A stretch of DNA of 64,000 nucleotides from Kitasatospora sp. NBC_01246 (GTDB lineage: Bacteria; Actinomycetota; Actinomycetes; Streptomycetales; Streptomycetaceae), in NCBI RefSeq assembly GCF_036226505.1, contig NZ_CP108484.1, positions 7,473,501-7,537,500 on the forward strand, in the 5' to 3' direction. A program made the translations under genes and the position numbers. Shown piece after piece: positions 34,878 through 43,586 of this stretch (position 1 is the first letter of the stretch; each line of letters opens with the position of its first letter). The notes under the pieces are model-generated. The model was not told where the DNA came from, did not search any database, and saw only the letters and a list, made by a program, of their open reading frames with translations.

Positions 34878-36236
34878 ATGCGTCTGGGTGTCTCGGCAAG
34901 ACCTGTTCGTGTCGGAGTGTTCGCCGCTGTGATCACGTTGCTCGGCGGCCTGTTGCTCGGCTGGTCCGGGCAGGCGGGGGCGGCGGTCGACCCGCTGCTC
35001 TCGCAGGGGAAGGCCGCGACGGCCTCCTCCACCGAGGGGTCGTCGTACGCGGCGGGGAAGGCGTTCGACGGGAGTACCTCCACCCGGTGGGCCAGTGTGG
35101 AGGGGAAGGACCCGCAGTGGCTGCGGGTCGACCTCGGGGTGAGCGCCAACGTCTCCCGGGTGAAACTGAGTTGGGAGGCCGCCTATGCGAAGGCGTACCG
35201 GCTGGAGGTGTCGGCGGACGGGGTGACCTGGACGGCGGTGGCCGAGGAGAAGGCCGGTAACGGCGGGACGGACGACTGGACGGGGCTGGCCGGAAAGGGC
35301 CGCTACGTCCGGATGTACGGGACGGCGCGCGGGACGTCGTACGGGTACTCGCTGTTCGAGATGCAGGTGTACGGAGTGCCGGACGGCACCCCGTCGCCGA
35401 CCGGCACCCCCTCGCCGACCGGTACCGCGCCGGGCGGGGCGTTCACCGTGGTGGCGGCGGGCGACATCGCCGCCCAGTGCACCGCCGCGGACAGCGGCTG
35501 CGCGCACCCGAAGACGGCCGCGCTGGCCCAGCAGATCAACCCCAAGTTCTACCTGACGATGGGTGACAGCCAGTACGACGACGCCCGGTTGGCGGACTTC
35601 AAGGCCTACTACGACAAGACCTGGGGGGCGTTCAAGGCGAAGACCCATCCGGTGCCGGGCAACCACGAGACCTACGACCCGGCCGGGTCGCTCGCCGGGT
35701 ACAAGGCGTACTTCGGCAGCATCGCCTACCCGCAGGGGAAGAGCTACTACAGCTTCGACGAGGGAAACTGGCACTTCGTCGCGCTGGACTCCAACGCCTT
35801 CGACCAGAGCGCCCAGATCGACTGGCTGAAGGCCGACCTGGCGGCCAACGGGAAGAAGTGCATCGCCGCCTACTGGCACCACCCGCTGTACTCCTCCGGC
35901 GGCCACGGCAACGACCCGGTCTCCCGGCCGGTGTGGAAGATCCTCTACGGGGCCAAGGCCGACCTGGTGCTGAACGGGCACGACCACCACTACGAGCGGT
36001 TCGCCCCGCAGGACCCGGACGGGAAGGCGACCGCGGACGGGATCGTCGAGATCGTCGGCGGGATGGGCGGCGCCGAGCCCTACCCGATCGAGCAGGTCCA
36101 GCCGAACAGCCAGAAGCGGATCAGCGGTGACTACGGCGTGCTGAAGCTGGACTTCACCGACTCCGGCTACGGCTGGAGCTACGTCGGGACGGACGGCCAG
36201 GTCAAGGACACCAGCCCGAAGTACAGCTGCCACTGA
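34878..36236 (+). CDS. secreted metallophosphoesterase with N-terminal discoidin (F5/8 type C) domain
   Basis: 452 residues. A signal peptide (MRLGVSARPVRVGVFAAVIT to QAGA) is followed by a discoidin domain (ATASSTEGSSYAAGKAFDGS, then TRWASVEGKDPQWLRVDLG), a Thr/Pro linker with repeated GTPSPT, and a calcineurin-like phosphoesterase. Metal ligands are visible in VVAAGDIA, LTMGDSQYDD, PVPGNHETY, AYWHHPLYSSGGHG and LNGHDHHYERF. It resembles purple acid phosphatase-type enzymes exported to scavenge phosphate from polymers. The stop overlaps the next start (TGATG), making it the first gene of a three-gene coupled operon. Confidence 0.92.
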   Translation: MRLGVSARPVRVGVFAAVITLLGGLLLGWSGQAGAAVDPLLSQGKAATASSTEGSSYAAGKAFDGSTSTRWASVEGKDPQWLRVDLGVSANVSRVKLSWEAAYAKAYRLEVSADGVTWTAVAEEKAGNGGTDDWTGLAGKGRYVRMYGTARGTSYGYSLFEMQVYGVPDGTPSPTGTPSPTGTAPGGAFTVVAAGDIAAQCTAADSGCAHPKTAALAQQINPKFYLTMGDSQYDDARLADFKAYYDKTWGAFKAKTHPVPGNHETYDPAGSLAGYKAYFGSIAYPQGKSYYSFDEGNWHFVALDSNAFDQSAQIDWLKADLAANGKKCIAAYWHHPLYSSGGHGNDPVSRPVWKILYGAKADLVLNGHDHHYERFAPQDPDGKATADGIVEIVGGMGGAEPYPIEQVQPNSQKRISGDYGVLKLDFTDSGYGWSYVGTDGQVKDTSPKYSCH

Positions 36237-37588
36237 TGATGTACCTCGCCACCACGGGCCGCCGTCCGGACGCGCCGTCCCGCCCCGCCGGGGCGGGACG
36301 GCGCGTCCCGGGCACGGTCGTCGCGCTCGGCGCGGTCAGCCTGGTCACCGATGTCTCCTCGGAGATGGTCACCGCCGTGCTGCCGCTCTACCTGGTGCTG
36401 GGGCTCGGCCTCTCGCCGCTTCAATTCGGTTTCCTCGACGGGCTGTTCAACGGGGCGACGGCACTGGTCCGGCTGCTCGGCGGCAAGCTCGCCGACCGCG
36501 GCGGCGGCCGGCACCGGACGGTCGCCGGGGTCGGCTACCTGCTGTCGGCGCTCTCCCGGCTCGGGCTGCTGCTGGCCGGCGGCGCGGCCGCCGGGATCGC
36601 CGCCGCGCTGGCCGCCGACCGGCTCGGCAAGGGCGTGCGGACCGCGCCGCGGGACGCGATGATCTCGCTCAGCGCGCCGCCGGAGGAGCTCGGGCGGGCG
36701 TTCGGGGTGCACCGGGCGATGGACACCACGGGGGCGCTGCTGGGCCCCCTGGTCGCGTTCGTGGTGCTGTGGGCGACGGCGGACGCGTACGACGCGGTCT
36801 TCGTGGTCAGCTTCGCCACCGGGCTGTTCGGCGTGCTGGTGCTGGTGCTCTTCGTCCCGGCCGGGGCGAGGCCGGCAGTCGGCGTGAAGCCGGTGGCCGA
36901 TGTGAAGCCGGCGGTCGGCGTGAAGCCGGTGGCCGATGTGAAGCCGGCGGTCGGCGTGAAGCCGAGGCCGGCCGGCGGGAGGACCGGCGAGCGCGGCAGG
37001 ACGGGGAAGAAGCCCAGGGCACTCGGCGACCCGGTGTTCCGGCGGGTCGTCACGGCCGCCGTGCTGCTGGGCGCCGCGACGATCGGCGACTCCTTCCTCT
37101 ACCTGCTGCTCCAGCGCGGCCTGGACCTGCCGGCCCTGCTCTTCCCGCTGCTGCCGCTCGGCGCCGCGGCGTGCTACCTGCTGCTGGCCGTACCGGCGGG
37201 CCGGATCGCGGACCGGTCCGGGCGGCGCACCCCGTTCCTCTGGGGGCACGGTGCGCTGCTCGCGGCCTACCTCGTGGTGATGGCCCCGCCGGGCTGGCCG
37301 GCCACCGTACTCGTCCTGGTCCTCCTGGGCGTCTTCTACGCCGCCACGGACGGTGTGCTGATGGCACTCGCCGGGCCGGTCCTGCCGCTCGACGGCCGGG
37401 CGAGCGGGCTCGCGGTGCTGCAGACCGGTCAGGCGCTCGCCCGGCTGGTCGGCGCGGCGGGCTTCGGTGCGGCCTGGACGTGGTGGGGGCCGCGTCCGGC
37501 CCTGGCGGCGGCCGCGCTCGCGCTGGCCGCCGCACTCGTCGCGGCACGGCGGATCCTGCCGGAGCGGCCGGAGAGGGAGGTCTCGTGA
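36236..37588 (+). CDS. MFS transporter
   Basis: 450 residues with 12 predicted helices. The MFS motif A region reads GGKLADRGGGRHRTVAGVGYLL, and the second-half equivalent is GRIADRSGRRTPFLWGHGALL. The central cytoplasmic loop carries a repeated VGVKPVADVKPA segment encoded by 36-bp tandem repeats. Start overlaps the phosphoesterase stop and its own stop overlaps the next start (GTGA). Co-expression with an exported phosphoesterase suggests uptake of a hydrolysis product or export of a related compound; direction cannot be read from sequence. Confidence 0.9.
   Translation: MMYLATTGRRPDAPSRPAGAGRRVPGTVVALGAVSLVTDVSSEMVTAVLPLYLVLGLGLSPLQFGFLDGLFNGATALVRLLGGKLADRGGGRHRTVAGVGYLLSALSRLGLLLAGGAAAGIAAALAADRLGKGVRTAPRDAMISLSAPPEELGRAFGVHRAMDTTGALLGPLVAFVVLWATADAYDAVFVVSFATGLFGVLVLVLFVPAGARPAVGVKPVADVKPAVGVKPVADVKPAVGVKPRPAGGRTGERGRTGKKPRALGDPVFRRVVTAAVLLGAATIGDSFLYLLLQRGLDLPALLFPLLPLGAAACYLLLAVPAGRIADRSGRRTPFLWGHGALLAAYLVVMAPPGWPATVLVLVLLGVFYAATDGVLMALAGPVLPLDGRASGLAVLQTGQALARLVGAAGFGAAWTWWGPRPALAAAALALAAALVAARRILPERPEREVS
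36871..36963 (+). repeat. in-frame 36-bp tandem repeat, about 2.5 copies
   Basis: A 36-bp unit beginning GCCGGCAGTCGGCGTGAA repeats at 36871, 36907 and, as a half unit, 36943. It encodes VGVKPVADVKPA in the loop between the two MFS halves. Copies are nearly identical (a single A/G difference), which suggests recent slippage. Confidence 0.9.
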
Positions 37589-38556
37589 AAGCGCGTTCGC
37601 TGGTGCTGATCACCGCGGCCCTGGTGCTGCTGGGCGGTTCCCTGGGGTACGTCCTGCACGCCAGGGAACGCGGCGGCGGGCAGCGGCTGGTCGCCGCCGC
37701 GGGCTCGTTCACCCTGGACGAGCCCGGGCTCTACTACCGGGATTCCGCCACCGGGCGGGTCGCCCGCGGTCCGGGGGTGGCGGACGGCCCGTCCTGCGTC
37801 CGCTTCCACGCCGCGGGGGACCGGGCGCTGTGCCTGCGCGCGCTGCCCGGCACCCCGGCCCGGACCCAGGCGGTGGTGTACGACCGGAAGTTCACCGAGC
37901 TCCAGTCGGTGACGGTGCCCGGGATCCCGAACCGGGCCCGGGTGTCGGCCTCCGGCCACCTGCTCGCCTGGACCGCCTTCGCGGTGGGGGACTCCTATGC
38001 GGCGGGCACCTTCTCCACCCGGACGTCGGTCCTGGACCTGCGTACCGGCTACCTGGTCAAGTCCATCGAGTCCATCCCGCTGACCGTCGACGGCGCCCGC
38101 TACCACGCCGCCGACGTCAACTACTGGGGCGTCAGCTTCGCCGCCGACGACAACCGCTTCTACGCCACCGTCTCGACCGGCGGCCGGACCCACCTGGTCG
38201 AGGGGGACCTCCGGGCCTGGTCGGCCCGCACCCTGCGGGAGAACGTGGAGTGCCCCTCGCTCTCGCCGGACGGCACCCGGATCGCCTTCAAGAAGAAGGT
38301 CTCGACCGACCCGGCGGCGCCCTGGCGGCTCCACGTGCTGGAGCTGGCGGGGATGGGCGAGCACCCGCTGGCCGAGTCGCGCAGCGTGGACGACCAGGCG
38401 GTCTGGCTCGACGGGGAGACGCTCGGGTACGCGCTGCCCGGCCAGGGCGGCAAGGGCACCGACGTCTGGAGCGTGCCGGCGGACGGCGGCGGGGCGCCGC
38501 GGCTGCTGGTGCCCGGCGGCTCGTCGCCGGTGGCCGTGGCCGCGGCGCCGAACTGA
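37585..38556 (+). CDS. membrane-anchored TolB-like beta-propeller protein
   Basis: 323 residues. One N-terminal membrane anchor (ARSLVLITAALVLLGGSLGYVLHA) precedes a series of propeller-like repeats, the clearest being CPSLSPDGTRIAFKKKV and DVWSVPADGGGAPRLLVPGG, typical of WD40-like PD40/TolB repeats. It is predicted to face outside the cell. GTG start at 37585 overlapping the MFS stop, with GGGAGG upstream. Third gene of the phosphoesterase operon; its role there is unknown. Confidence 0.85.
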   Translation: MKARSLVLITAALVLLGGSLGYVLHARERGGGQRLVAAAGSFTLDEPGLYYRDSATGRVARGPGVADGPSCVRFHAAGDRALCLRALPGTPARTQAVVYDRKFTELQSVTVPGIPNRARVSASGHLLAWTAFAVGDSYAAGTFSTRTSVLDLRTGYLVKSIESIPLTVDGARYHAADVNYWGVSFAADDNRFYATVSTGGRTHLVEGDLRAWSARTLRENVECPSLSPDGTRIAFKKKVSTDPAAPWRLHVLELAGMGEHPLAESRSVDDQAVWLDGETLGYALPGQGGKGTDVWSVPADGGGAPRLLVPGGSSPVAVAAAPN

Positions 38557-38757
38557 GCCGGGGGCCGGCACCACGCGGCCGTGCTGCCTCGACCGGCCGC
38601 CCGGGCTGGGCCGACCCGGCGCCACCGCACCGTGCGGACGGGGGTGCCCGGCGCGGCGGCGCCAGGTGGCAGTTCGGTCGCGCCGGGCGGTGCTCCCGCA
38701 GGTCGGAGGTGGTCGTGATGGCTGGTCAGATGGCGTGACGCGGCGGCAGCGAAGAAC

Positions 38758-38798
38758 CGGCGGGTTCGGCTCCAGGGGTCTGGCCGAACCACCCGCCG
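38758..38798. terminator. bulged hairpin after the phosphoesterase operon
   Basis: CGGCGGGTTCGGC (38758-38770) pairs with GCCGAACCACCCGCCG (38783-38798), a 13-bp stem with a 3-base bulge and 12-base loop, about 200 bp after the operon end and before the convergent dehydrogenase. Confidence 0.45.
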
Positions 38799-38841
38799 AT
38801 GTCCGGAGCAGCCCCGATGACCAGCGAGAACACCGTCCGCC

Positions 38842-38952
38842 CCGGCGGTCGCCGCGGGCCTGCGGGAACGGCTCGCCGACTCCGACGCGGACGTGCGGGC
38901 CTACGCGCGGCTGGCCCTGCGGACGGGTGAGCCCGGCGGGCGTCGGCGGTGA
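38842..38952 (+). pseudogene. C-terminal HEAT-repeat fragment
   Basis: A frame with almost only G/C third positions reads VAAGLRERLADSDADVRAYA, RLALRTGEPGGRRR, stop at 38950. ADSDADVRAYARLALR is a typical HEAT-repeat B-helix pattern. It has no start of its own; an ATG at 38817 (MTSENTVRP) lies in another frame, consistent with a frameshifted or truncated remnant. The rest of 38557-38952 shows no coding signal apart from the hairpin. Confidence 0.4.
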
Positions 38953-40113
38953 TCAGGCGTAGATCCGGGCGTAGAGCTCCTGGATCTGCTCGGCGGTGGG
39001 CACGACGGGGTTGTTGGCGGGGGAGCCCGACCCCAGGGCCTGCTCGGCCATCAGGGGCGTCAGCCGGGCCCACGCGGCCGGGTCGATGCCGTGGGCGCGG
39101 GGGGTGGGGACGGCCAGGTCGTGGCAGAGCTCGTGGAGGGCGTCGACGAGCTTGGCGGCGGCCGCGCCCTCGGCGTCCGTCACGCTCGCGGCGCCCAGGG
39201 CGCGGGCGCAGTCGGCGTACCGGCCGGGGGCCGCGGCCACCGAGAAGGCGGTCACCGCGGGGAACAGCATCGCGTTCGACAGGCCGTGGGCGACGTGGAA
39301 GTGGGCGCCGATCGGACGGCTCATGCCGTGTACGAGGGCGACGCTGGAGTTCGAGAAGGCCATCCCGGCCTGGGTCGCGGCGAGCATCATGGCCTCGCGC
39401 GCCACGGCGTCCGAACCGTCCGCGTAGACGCGGCGCAGATGGCGGCCGATGGTGGCGATCGCGGTGAGGGCCAGACCGTCGGAGAAGGCGTTGGCCTTGC
39501 GGCTGACGTACGCCTCGACGGCGTGGGTGAGGGCGTCGACGCCGGTGTCGGCGGTCAGCCGGGGCGGCATCGACAGGGTCAGGTCCGCGTCGACGACGGC
39601 GGCGATCGGCTGGAACGCCGGGCCCAGGCAGAGCATCTTCTCGTCCGTGCCGCTGTCGGTGATGACGGTGACCTGGGTCGCCTCCGAGCCGCTGCCGACG
39701 GTGGTGGGGACGGCGATCACCGGGAGCGCCGGCCCGTGGTTGACGCGCGGCGCCTTGTAGTCGCGCATCCGACCGCCCTGAACGCCCAGCAGGGCGAGCG
39801 CCTTGGCGCTGTCCATCGGGCTGCCGCCGCCGAACCCGATGACGGAGTCCGCCCGGTGCCCGTGCAGCGCCTCCAGGCCCGCGGCCAGCGAGTCGGTGGT
39901 CGGGTCGGGCACGGTGCCGGAGAACAGGCGAGGGCTCAGCCCGGCCCGGACCAGCGTCGCGGTCACCCGCTCCGCCCCGCCCGTCCCGACCAGGAACGCG
40001 TCGGTGACGAGCAGGGGCCGGCTCAGCCCCAGTCCGGCGACGACGTCGCCCAGTTCCTCGACGGCGCCGCGGCCGACGCGCACGATCCGGGGCAGGGACA
40101 GGCCGGCGACCAT
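38953..40113 (-). CDS. iron-containing alcohol dehydrogenase / maleylacetate reductase-like
   Basis: 386 residues. The NAD-binding motif is SVIGFGGGSPMDSAKALAL, followed by PVIAVPTTVGSGSEATQVTV. Iron ligands are Asp193 and His197 in DTGVDALTHAVEAYVS, His262 in ALVHGMSRPIGAHF, and His276 in HVAHGLSNAML, so the active site is intact. The group III family covers butanol, lactaldehyde, and 4-hydroxybutyrate dehydrogenases. GAGAGGG precedes the ATG. Divergent from a LysR regulator that probably controls it. Confidence 0.93.
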   Translation of the reverse strand: MVAGLSLPRIVRVGRGAVEELGDVVAGLGLSRPLLVTDAFLVGTGGAERVTATLVRAGLSPRLFSGTVPDPTTDSLAAGLEALHGHRADSVIGFGGGSPMDSAKALALLGVQGGRMRDYKAPRVNHGPALPVIAVPTTVGSGSEATQVTVITDSGTDEKMLCLGPAFQPIAAVVDADLTLSMPPRLTADTGVDALTHAVEAYVSRKANAFSDGLALTAIATIGRHLRRVYADGSDAVAREAMMLAATQAGMAFSNSSVALVHGMSRPIGAHFHVAHGLSNAMLFPAVTAFSVAAAPGRYADCARALGAASVTDAEGAAAAKLVDALHELCHDLAVPTPRAHGIDPAAWARLTPLMAEQALGSGSPANNPVVPTAEQIQELYARIYA

Positions 40114-40251
40114 GGGGGACCCTCTCGACGCGGGGAGGAACGGCGGCCGGGTGCGCCGGCCGACGGTGCCCCGACTCTGCCGCCCCCGAGTCGTGCGCTC
40201 AAGCACCAATCGTGCAGACGGGGTGTGCGCGAATGCAGATACGCTGCCTCG

Positions 40252-41262
40252 GTGCCCTCCCGTACCCGCCCGGTCGGCGACGACCCGGAGCCGCCGACGC
40301 GGCCGGAGCACGGCGGCCCCGACCCGCGCGCACTCCGCGCGGACGACCTGCGGTACCTGCTCGCCGTCGCCCGCACGGGCCGGCTGGTCAGCGCGGCCGA
40401 CGCGCTCGGCGTGGACCACACCACGGTGTCCCGCCGGATCACCGCGCTGGAGAAGAGCCTCGGGGTACGGCTGATCGAACGCGGCACGGAGGGCTGGGGC
40501 CTGACCGACGCCGGCCGGTCCGTCGCGGACAGCGCCCGCGCGATCGAGGACGCCCTCGTCCGGGTCGTCGACGCGGTCTCCGGTCAGGACGCGCCGTCCC
40601 TGCACGGCACCGTCCGGGTGAGCGCCCCGGACGGCTTCGGCACCGTCTTCGCCACCCCGGCACTGGTCCGGGTACGCCGGCGCCACCCCCGACTGCGCGT
40701 CGAACTCATCACGGCCACGCGGCAGTTGAATCTGCGCCCGACCGGATTCGACCTCGCCCTGGCGATCGGCCGGCCACCGCGCAGCCGCCTGGTCACCGAG
40801 CACCTGACCGACTACGCGCTGGGCCTGTACGCCGCCGACGAGTACCTCGCGCGGTCCGGTCCGCCCGGCTCGGTCGCCGAGCTGCGGGAGCATCCGCTGA
40901 TCTTCTACATCGACTCGATGCTCCAGGTCGGCGACCTCGACATCGAACGCCATCTGCCGGGCGTCACACCCGCGTTCTCCTCCACCAACGTCTTCGCCCA
41001 GGTCGAAGCCACCCGACTCGGCGCCGGGATCGGCGTGTTGCCGGCCTTCCTCGCCGAACGGGCCCGGCTGCGAAGGCTGTTGCCGGACGAGGTCGACATC
41101 CGGCTGCCGATCACGCTGGCCGTACGGCGCGAGGCGGTGACCCACCCCGCCGTCCGGGTCGTCCGCGACGCCCTCCACCACGAGGTCGCCCACCGCACCG
41201 CCGAACTCCTCCCCGCCGACTCGACCCGGGAGCCGGGACCACCACCTCCGAGCAGTACATGA
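40252..41262 (+). CDS. LysR family transcriptional regulator
   Basis: 336 residues. After a 25-residue Pro/Arg-rich lead, the LysR winged helix is ALRADDLRYLLAVARTGRLV, then SAADALGVDHTTVSRRITALEKSLGVRLIERG. The effector domain follows (GTVRVSAPDGFGTVFATPAL). I chose the GTG at 40252: TACGCT ends 6 bases upstream as a -10, so translation is probably leaderless; no ribosome site is present. Divergent from the iron alcohol dehydrogenase, its likely target. Only 7 bp separate its stop from the convergent methyltransferase. Confidence 0.87.
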   Translation: MPSRTRPVGDDPEPPTRPEHGGPDPRALRADDLRYLLAVARTGRLVSAADALGVDHTTVSRRITALEKSLGVRLIERGTEGWGLTDAGRSVADSARAIEDALVRVVDAVSGQDAPSLHGTVRVSAPDGFGTVFATPALVRVRRRHPRLRVELITATRQLNLRPTGFDLALAIGRPPRSRLVTEHLTDYALGLYAADEYLARSGPPGSVAELREHPLIFYIDSMLQVGDLDIERHLPGVTPAFSSTNVFAQVEATRLGAGIGVLPAFLAERARLRRLLPDEVDIRLPITLAVRREAVTHPAVRVVRDALHHEVAHRTAELLPADSTREPGPPPPSST

Positions 41263-41269
41263 TGATCCG

Positions 41270-42361
41270 TCAGGCCGGAACGGCCTCGACCACGGAAAGG
41301 ACGGTGGGGGTGGGGAGGACGCGGGAGAGGCGTAGGCCGGCGCGGTCGAAGAGGGCGGCGAAGTCCGCCTCGGTGCGTTCGCGGCCGGTGAGGGAGGCCA
41401 TCATCATCAGGTCCAGGGTCTTGGACTGGTGCGGGGCGTTGCCCCGGGGGACCACCGCGTCCAGGACCAGGACGCGGCCGCCCGGGTGGAGCGAGCGGCG
41501 GCAGCTGGTCAGCAGGGTCACGCAGGTCTCGTCGTCCCAGTCGTGCGTGATGCGCTTGAGCAGGTGGATGTCGCCGGGCGGTGCGGACACGAAGAAGTCG
41601 CCCTCCGCGAGGGTCCAGCGGCCCGCGATCTCCTTGTCGGTGTCGAGACGATGGCCGGCCAGGACGTGGGCGCGGTCGTAGAGGACGCCCGCCACGCCCG
41701 GGTTGCGGCGCAGCACCTCCAGTAGCAGGCCGCCGTGGCCGCCGCCGACGTCCACGACGGTGCCGGTCTCCGGGAAGTCGTAGGCCGCCGCGATGACCGC
41801 GTTCTCGGCGTCGGACATCGCCGCCATGCCGCCGTGGAAGACGGCGGCGGTCCGCGCGTCCTGGGCGAACCAGTCGAAGAACGGCATGCCGAAGATGGCC
41901 TCGAACGACGCGGTGCCCTCGGTCAGGCAGCTCGTCAGCTCGCCGGCCGGCTGCCACATGGTGCGGTCGGTGAGCATCTGGACGGCCGTCCGGGCCGAGC
42001 AGGGGACGTCGCTGCGCAGCGCCTGGCCGGCGTCGGTCAGCGTGAACCGGCCCGCGTCGTCCTCCGCCACCACGCCCCGGGTGGCGAGCAGGCGCAGCAC
42101 CCGGTGCAGGCTGCGGGCGTCCAGGCCGGTCGTGGTGGCGAGTTCGGCGGGCGTGCGGGGGCCGTCCGCGAGGTGGTCGGCCACGCCGACGTCGGCGGCG
42201 GCGCGGAGGGCGGCGGGGAAGAGGAAGCCGAGGGCCTCGTCGATGAGGAAGGCCGAGGAACGGCGGTAGCGGGCCTCGGGATCGGCCGCGCCGCCGGGCT
42301 CGGCGGCGGTGTCACCCGCCGCCGTCCGCTCGTCGAAGTGCTTGGCCTCGTCCTGGCGCAT
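41270..42361 (-). CDS. SAM-dependent O-methyltransferase (plant/polyketide type)
   Basis: 363 residues. An N-terminal winged-helix dimerisation domain (ALRAAADVGVADHLADGPRT, then PAELATTTGLDARSLHRVLRLL) precedes the class I methyltransferase domain with GTVVDVGGGHGGLLLEVL. The catalytic His region is HLLKRITHDWDDETCVTLL, followed by VLVLDAVVPRGN. Relatives methylate hydroxyls on aromatic polyketides or other metabolites (DnrK/RdmB-type fold). GAGGAGGA precedes the ATG at 42361. No biosynthetic cluster is adjacent. Confidence 0.92.
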   Translation of the reverse strand: MRQDEAKHFDERTAAGDTAAEPGGAADPEARYRRSSAFLIDEALGFLFPAALRAAADVGVADHLADGPRTPAELATTTGLDARSLHRVLRLLATRGVVAEDDAGRFTLTDAGQALRSDVPCSARTAVQMLTDRTMWQPAGELTSCLTEGTASFEAIFGMPFFDWFAQDARTAAVFHGGMAAMSDAENAVIAAAYDFPETGTVVDVGGGHGGLLLEVLRRNPGVAGVLYDRAHVLAGHRLDTDKEIAGRWTLAEGDFFVSAPPGDIHLLKRITHDWDDETCVTLLTSCRRSLHPGGRVLVLDAVVPRGNAPHQSKTLDLMMMASLTGRERTEADFAALFDRAGLRLSRVLPTPTVLSVVEAVPA

Positions 42362-42524
42362 GCCGTCCTCCTCGCATCCGTGTCCCCGCCCGGGAAGGCT
42401 GCCCACGGGCGACGGGACCGAAGCGCACCACCCACCGGTCGGGTGCGGACGTTCGCCGGGGAACGACCCGCCTGGCCGTAGGGTCGTCGTGACACGTGAC
42501 GGAAATCCGCGAAGGAGCGGCCCG

Positions 42525-43514
42525 ATGGCGACCGGCCGGCGCATCCTCAAGGTCAACGGCGCGGAGCTGAGCGCCGACCTCCTCGGCGATCCCGCCGATC
42601 CCGCCGTCCTCCTGATCCACGGCGCGGGCCACTGCGCGCTCAACTGGAGCGACGGCTTCGTCCGGCGGCTGGCCGACGGGGGCAGGTTCGTCATCCGGTA
42701 CGACAGCCGCGACGCGGGGGGATCGACGACCTACCAGGTGGGCGCCCCGCCGTACGGGCTGCCGGACCTGGCCGACGATGCCGCCGTCCTGATCGGCGCC
42801 CTCGGCCTGGGCGCGGCCCACGTCGTCGGCATGTCGCAGGGTGCCACGGTCGGCCAGCTGCTGGCCCTCGACCATCCGGACCGGGTGGCCACGCTCACCT
42901 GCGCGTCGTCCACGCCCGGCATCCCCGGGCAGGAGCAGGCGGACCTCCCGCCGATGTCGGACCGGCTCGCGGCCTTCTTCGCCCGGTCCGAGGCCCAGTC
43001 CGAGGCCCAGTCCGAGGCCGGTTCCGGGGCCGGGTCCGGGCCCGGAGTGGAGGACGGTGACGGCGAGGCCGGAGCGGACGGCGGTGGCGGGGTCGACTGG
43101 TCCGACCGGGACGCCGTCATCGCCTCGATCGTCGAGGGCGAGCGCCCCTTCGCCGCCGTCTCGCGACCGTTCGACGAGGACGCCGTGCGCCGGCTGGCCG
43201 CCCGGGTCGTGGACCACGCCGCCGACATCGCCGCCCAGTCGACCAACCCCTACCTCCTCGATGCCGGCCGCCCCTGGCGCCACCGGCTCGGCGGGATCAC
43301 CGCGCCCACCCTGGTGCTCCACGGCGACGAGGACCCGCTGTTCCCGGTCGAGCACGGGCGCGCCCTGGCGGCGGAGATTCCCGGCGCCCGCTTCATCGCC
43401 CTCGAACGCACCGGGCACGAGGTCTTTCCCGAGGGGACGTGGGACGTCGTCGTCCCGGCGCTCCTCGCCCACACCCGCCGGCCGGGCGGCCCCGCCGCCC
43501 CGGGCCGGCCGTAG
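42525..43514 (+). CDS. alpha/beta hydrolase
   Basis: 329 residues. The oxyanion HGAG is in VLLIHGAGHCALNW, the nucleophile elbow is GMSQGATVG, the acid is in LVLHGDEDPLFPVEHG and the His in LERTGHEVFPEG, so the triad is complete. An unusual Ser/Glu/Ala/Gln then Gly/Asp-rich insertion (SEAQSEAQSEAGSGAGSG followed by an acidic stretch) replaces part of the lid at about residues 155-185. AAGGAG precedes the ATG. The family resembles aclacinomycin methylesterase-like hydrolases; substrate unknown. Confidence 0.9.
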   Translation: MATGRRILKVNGAELSADLLGDPADPAVLLIHGAGHCALNWSDGFVRRLADGGRFVIRYDSRDAGGSTTYQVGAPPYGLPDLADDAAVLIGALGLGAAHVVGMSQGATVGQLLALDHPDRVATLTCASSTPGIPGQEQADLPPMSDRLAAFFARSEAQSEAQSEAGSGAGSGPGVEDGDGEAGADGGGGVDWSDRDAVIASIVEGERPFAAVSRPFDEDAVRRLAARVVDHAADIAAQSTNPYLLDAGRPWRHRLGGITAPTLVLHGDEDPLFPVEHGRALAAEIPGARFIALERTGHEVFPEGTWDVVVPALLAHTRRPGGPAAPGRP

Positions 43515-43525
43515 CGGGGAACGCG

Positions 43526-43575
43526 GGGAGACCCCCGCGTCGCAGCGCCGGGGCGCCGCGTCGCGGGGGTCTCCC
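43526..43575. terminator. 14-bp perfect bidirectional terminator
   Basis: GGGAGACCCCCGCG (43526-43539) pairs perfectly with CGCGGGGGTCTCCC (43562-43575); the loop itself contains a smaller GC hairpin. It lies between the convergent hydrolase (stop 43514) and small secreted protein (stop 43587). Confidence 0.85.
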
Positions 43576-43586
43576 GGGTGGACCGG

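Noticed and set aside
39091..40251. N-terminal extension of the LysR frame across the dehydrogenase
   Set aside because: The extension is antisense shadow of the dehydrogenase; LysR homology begins only after the GTG at 40252.
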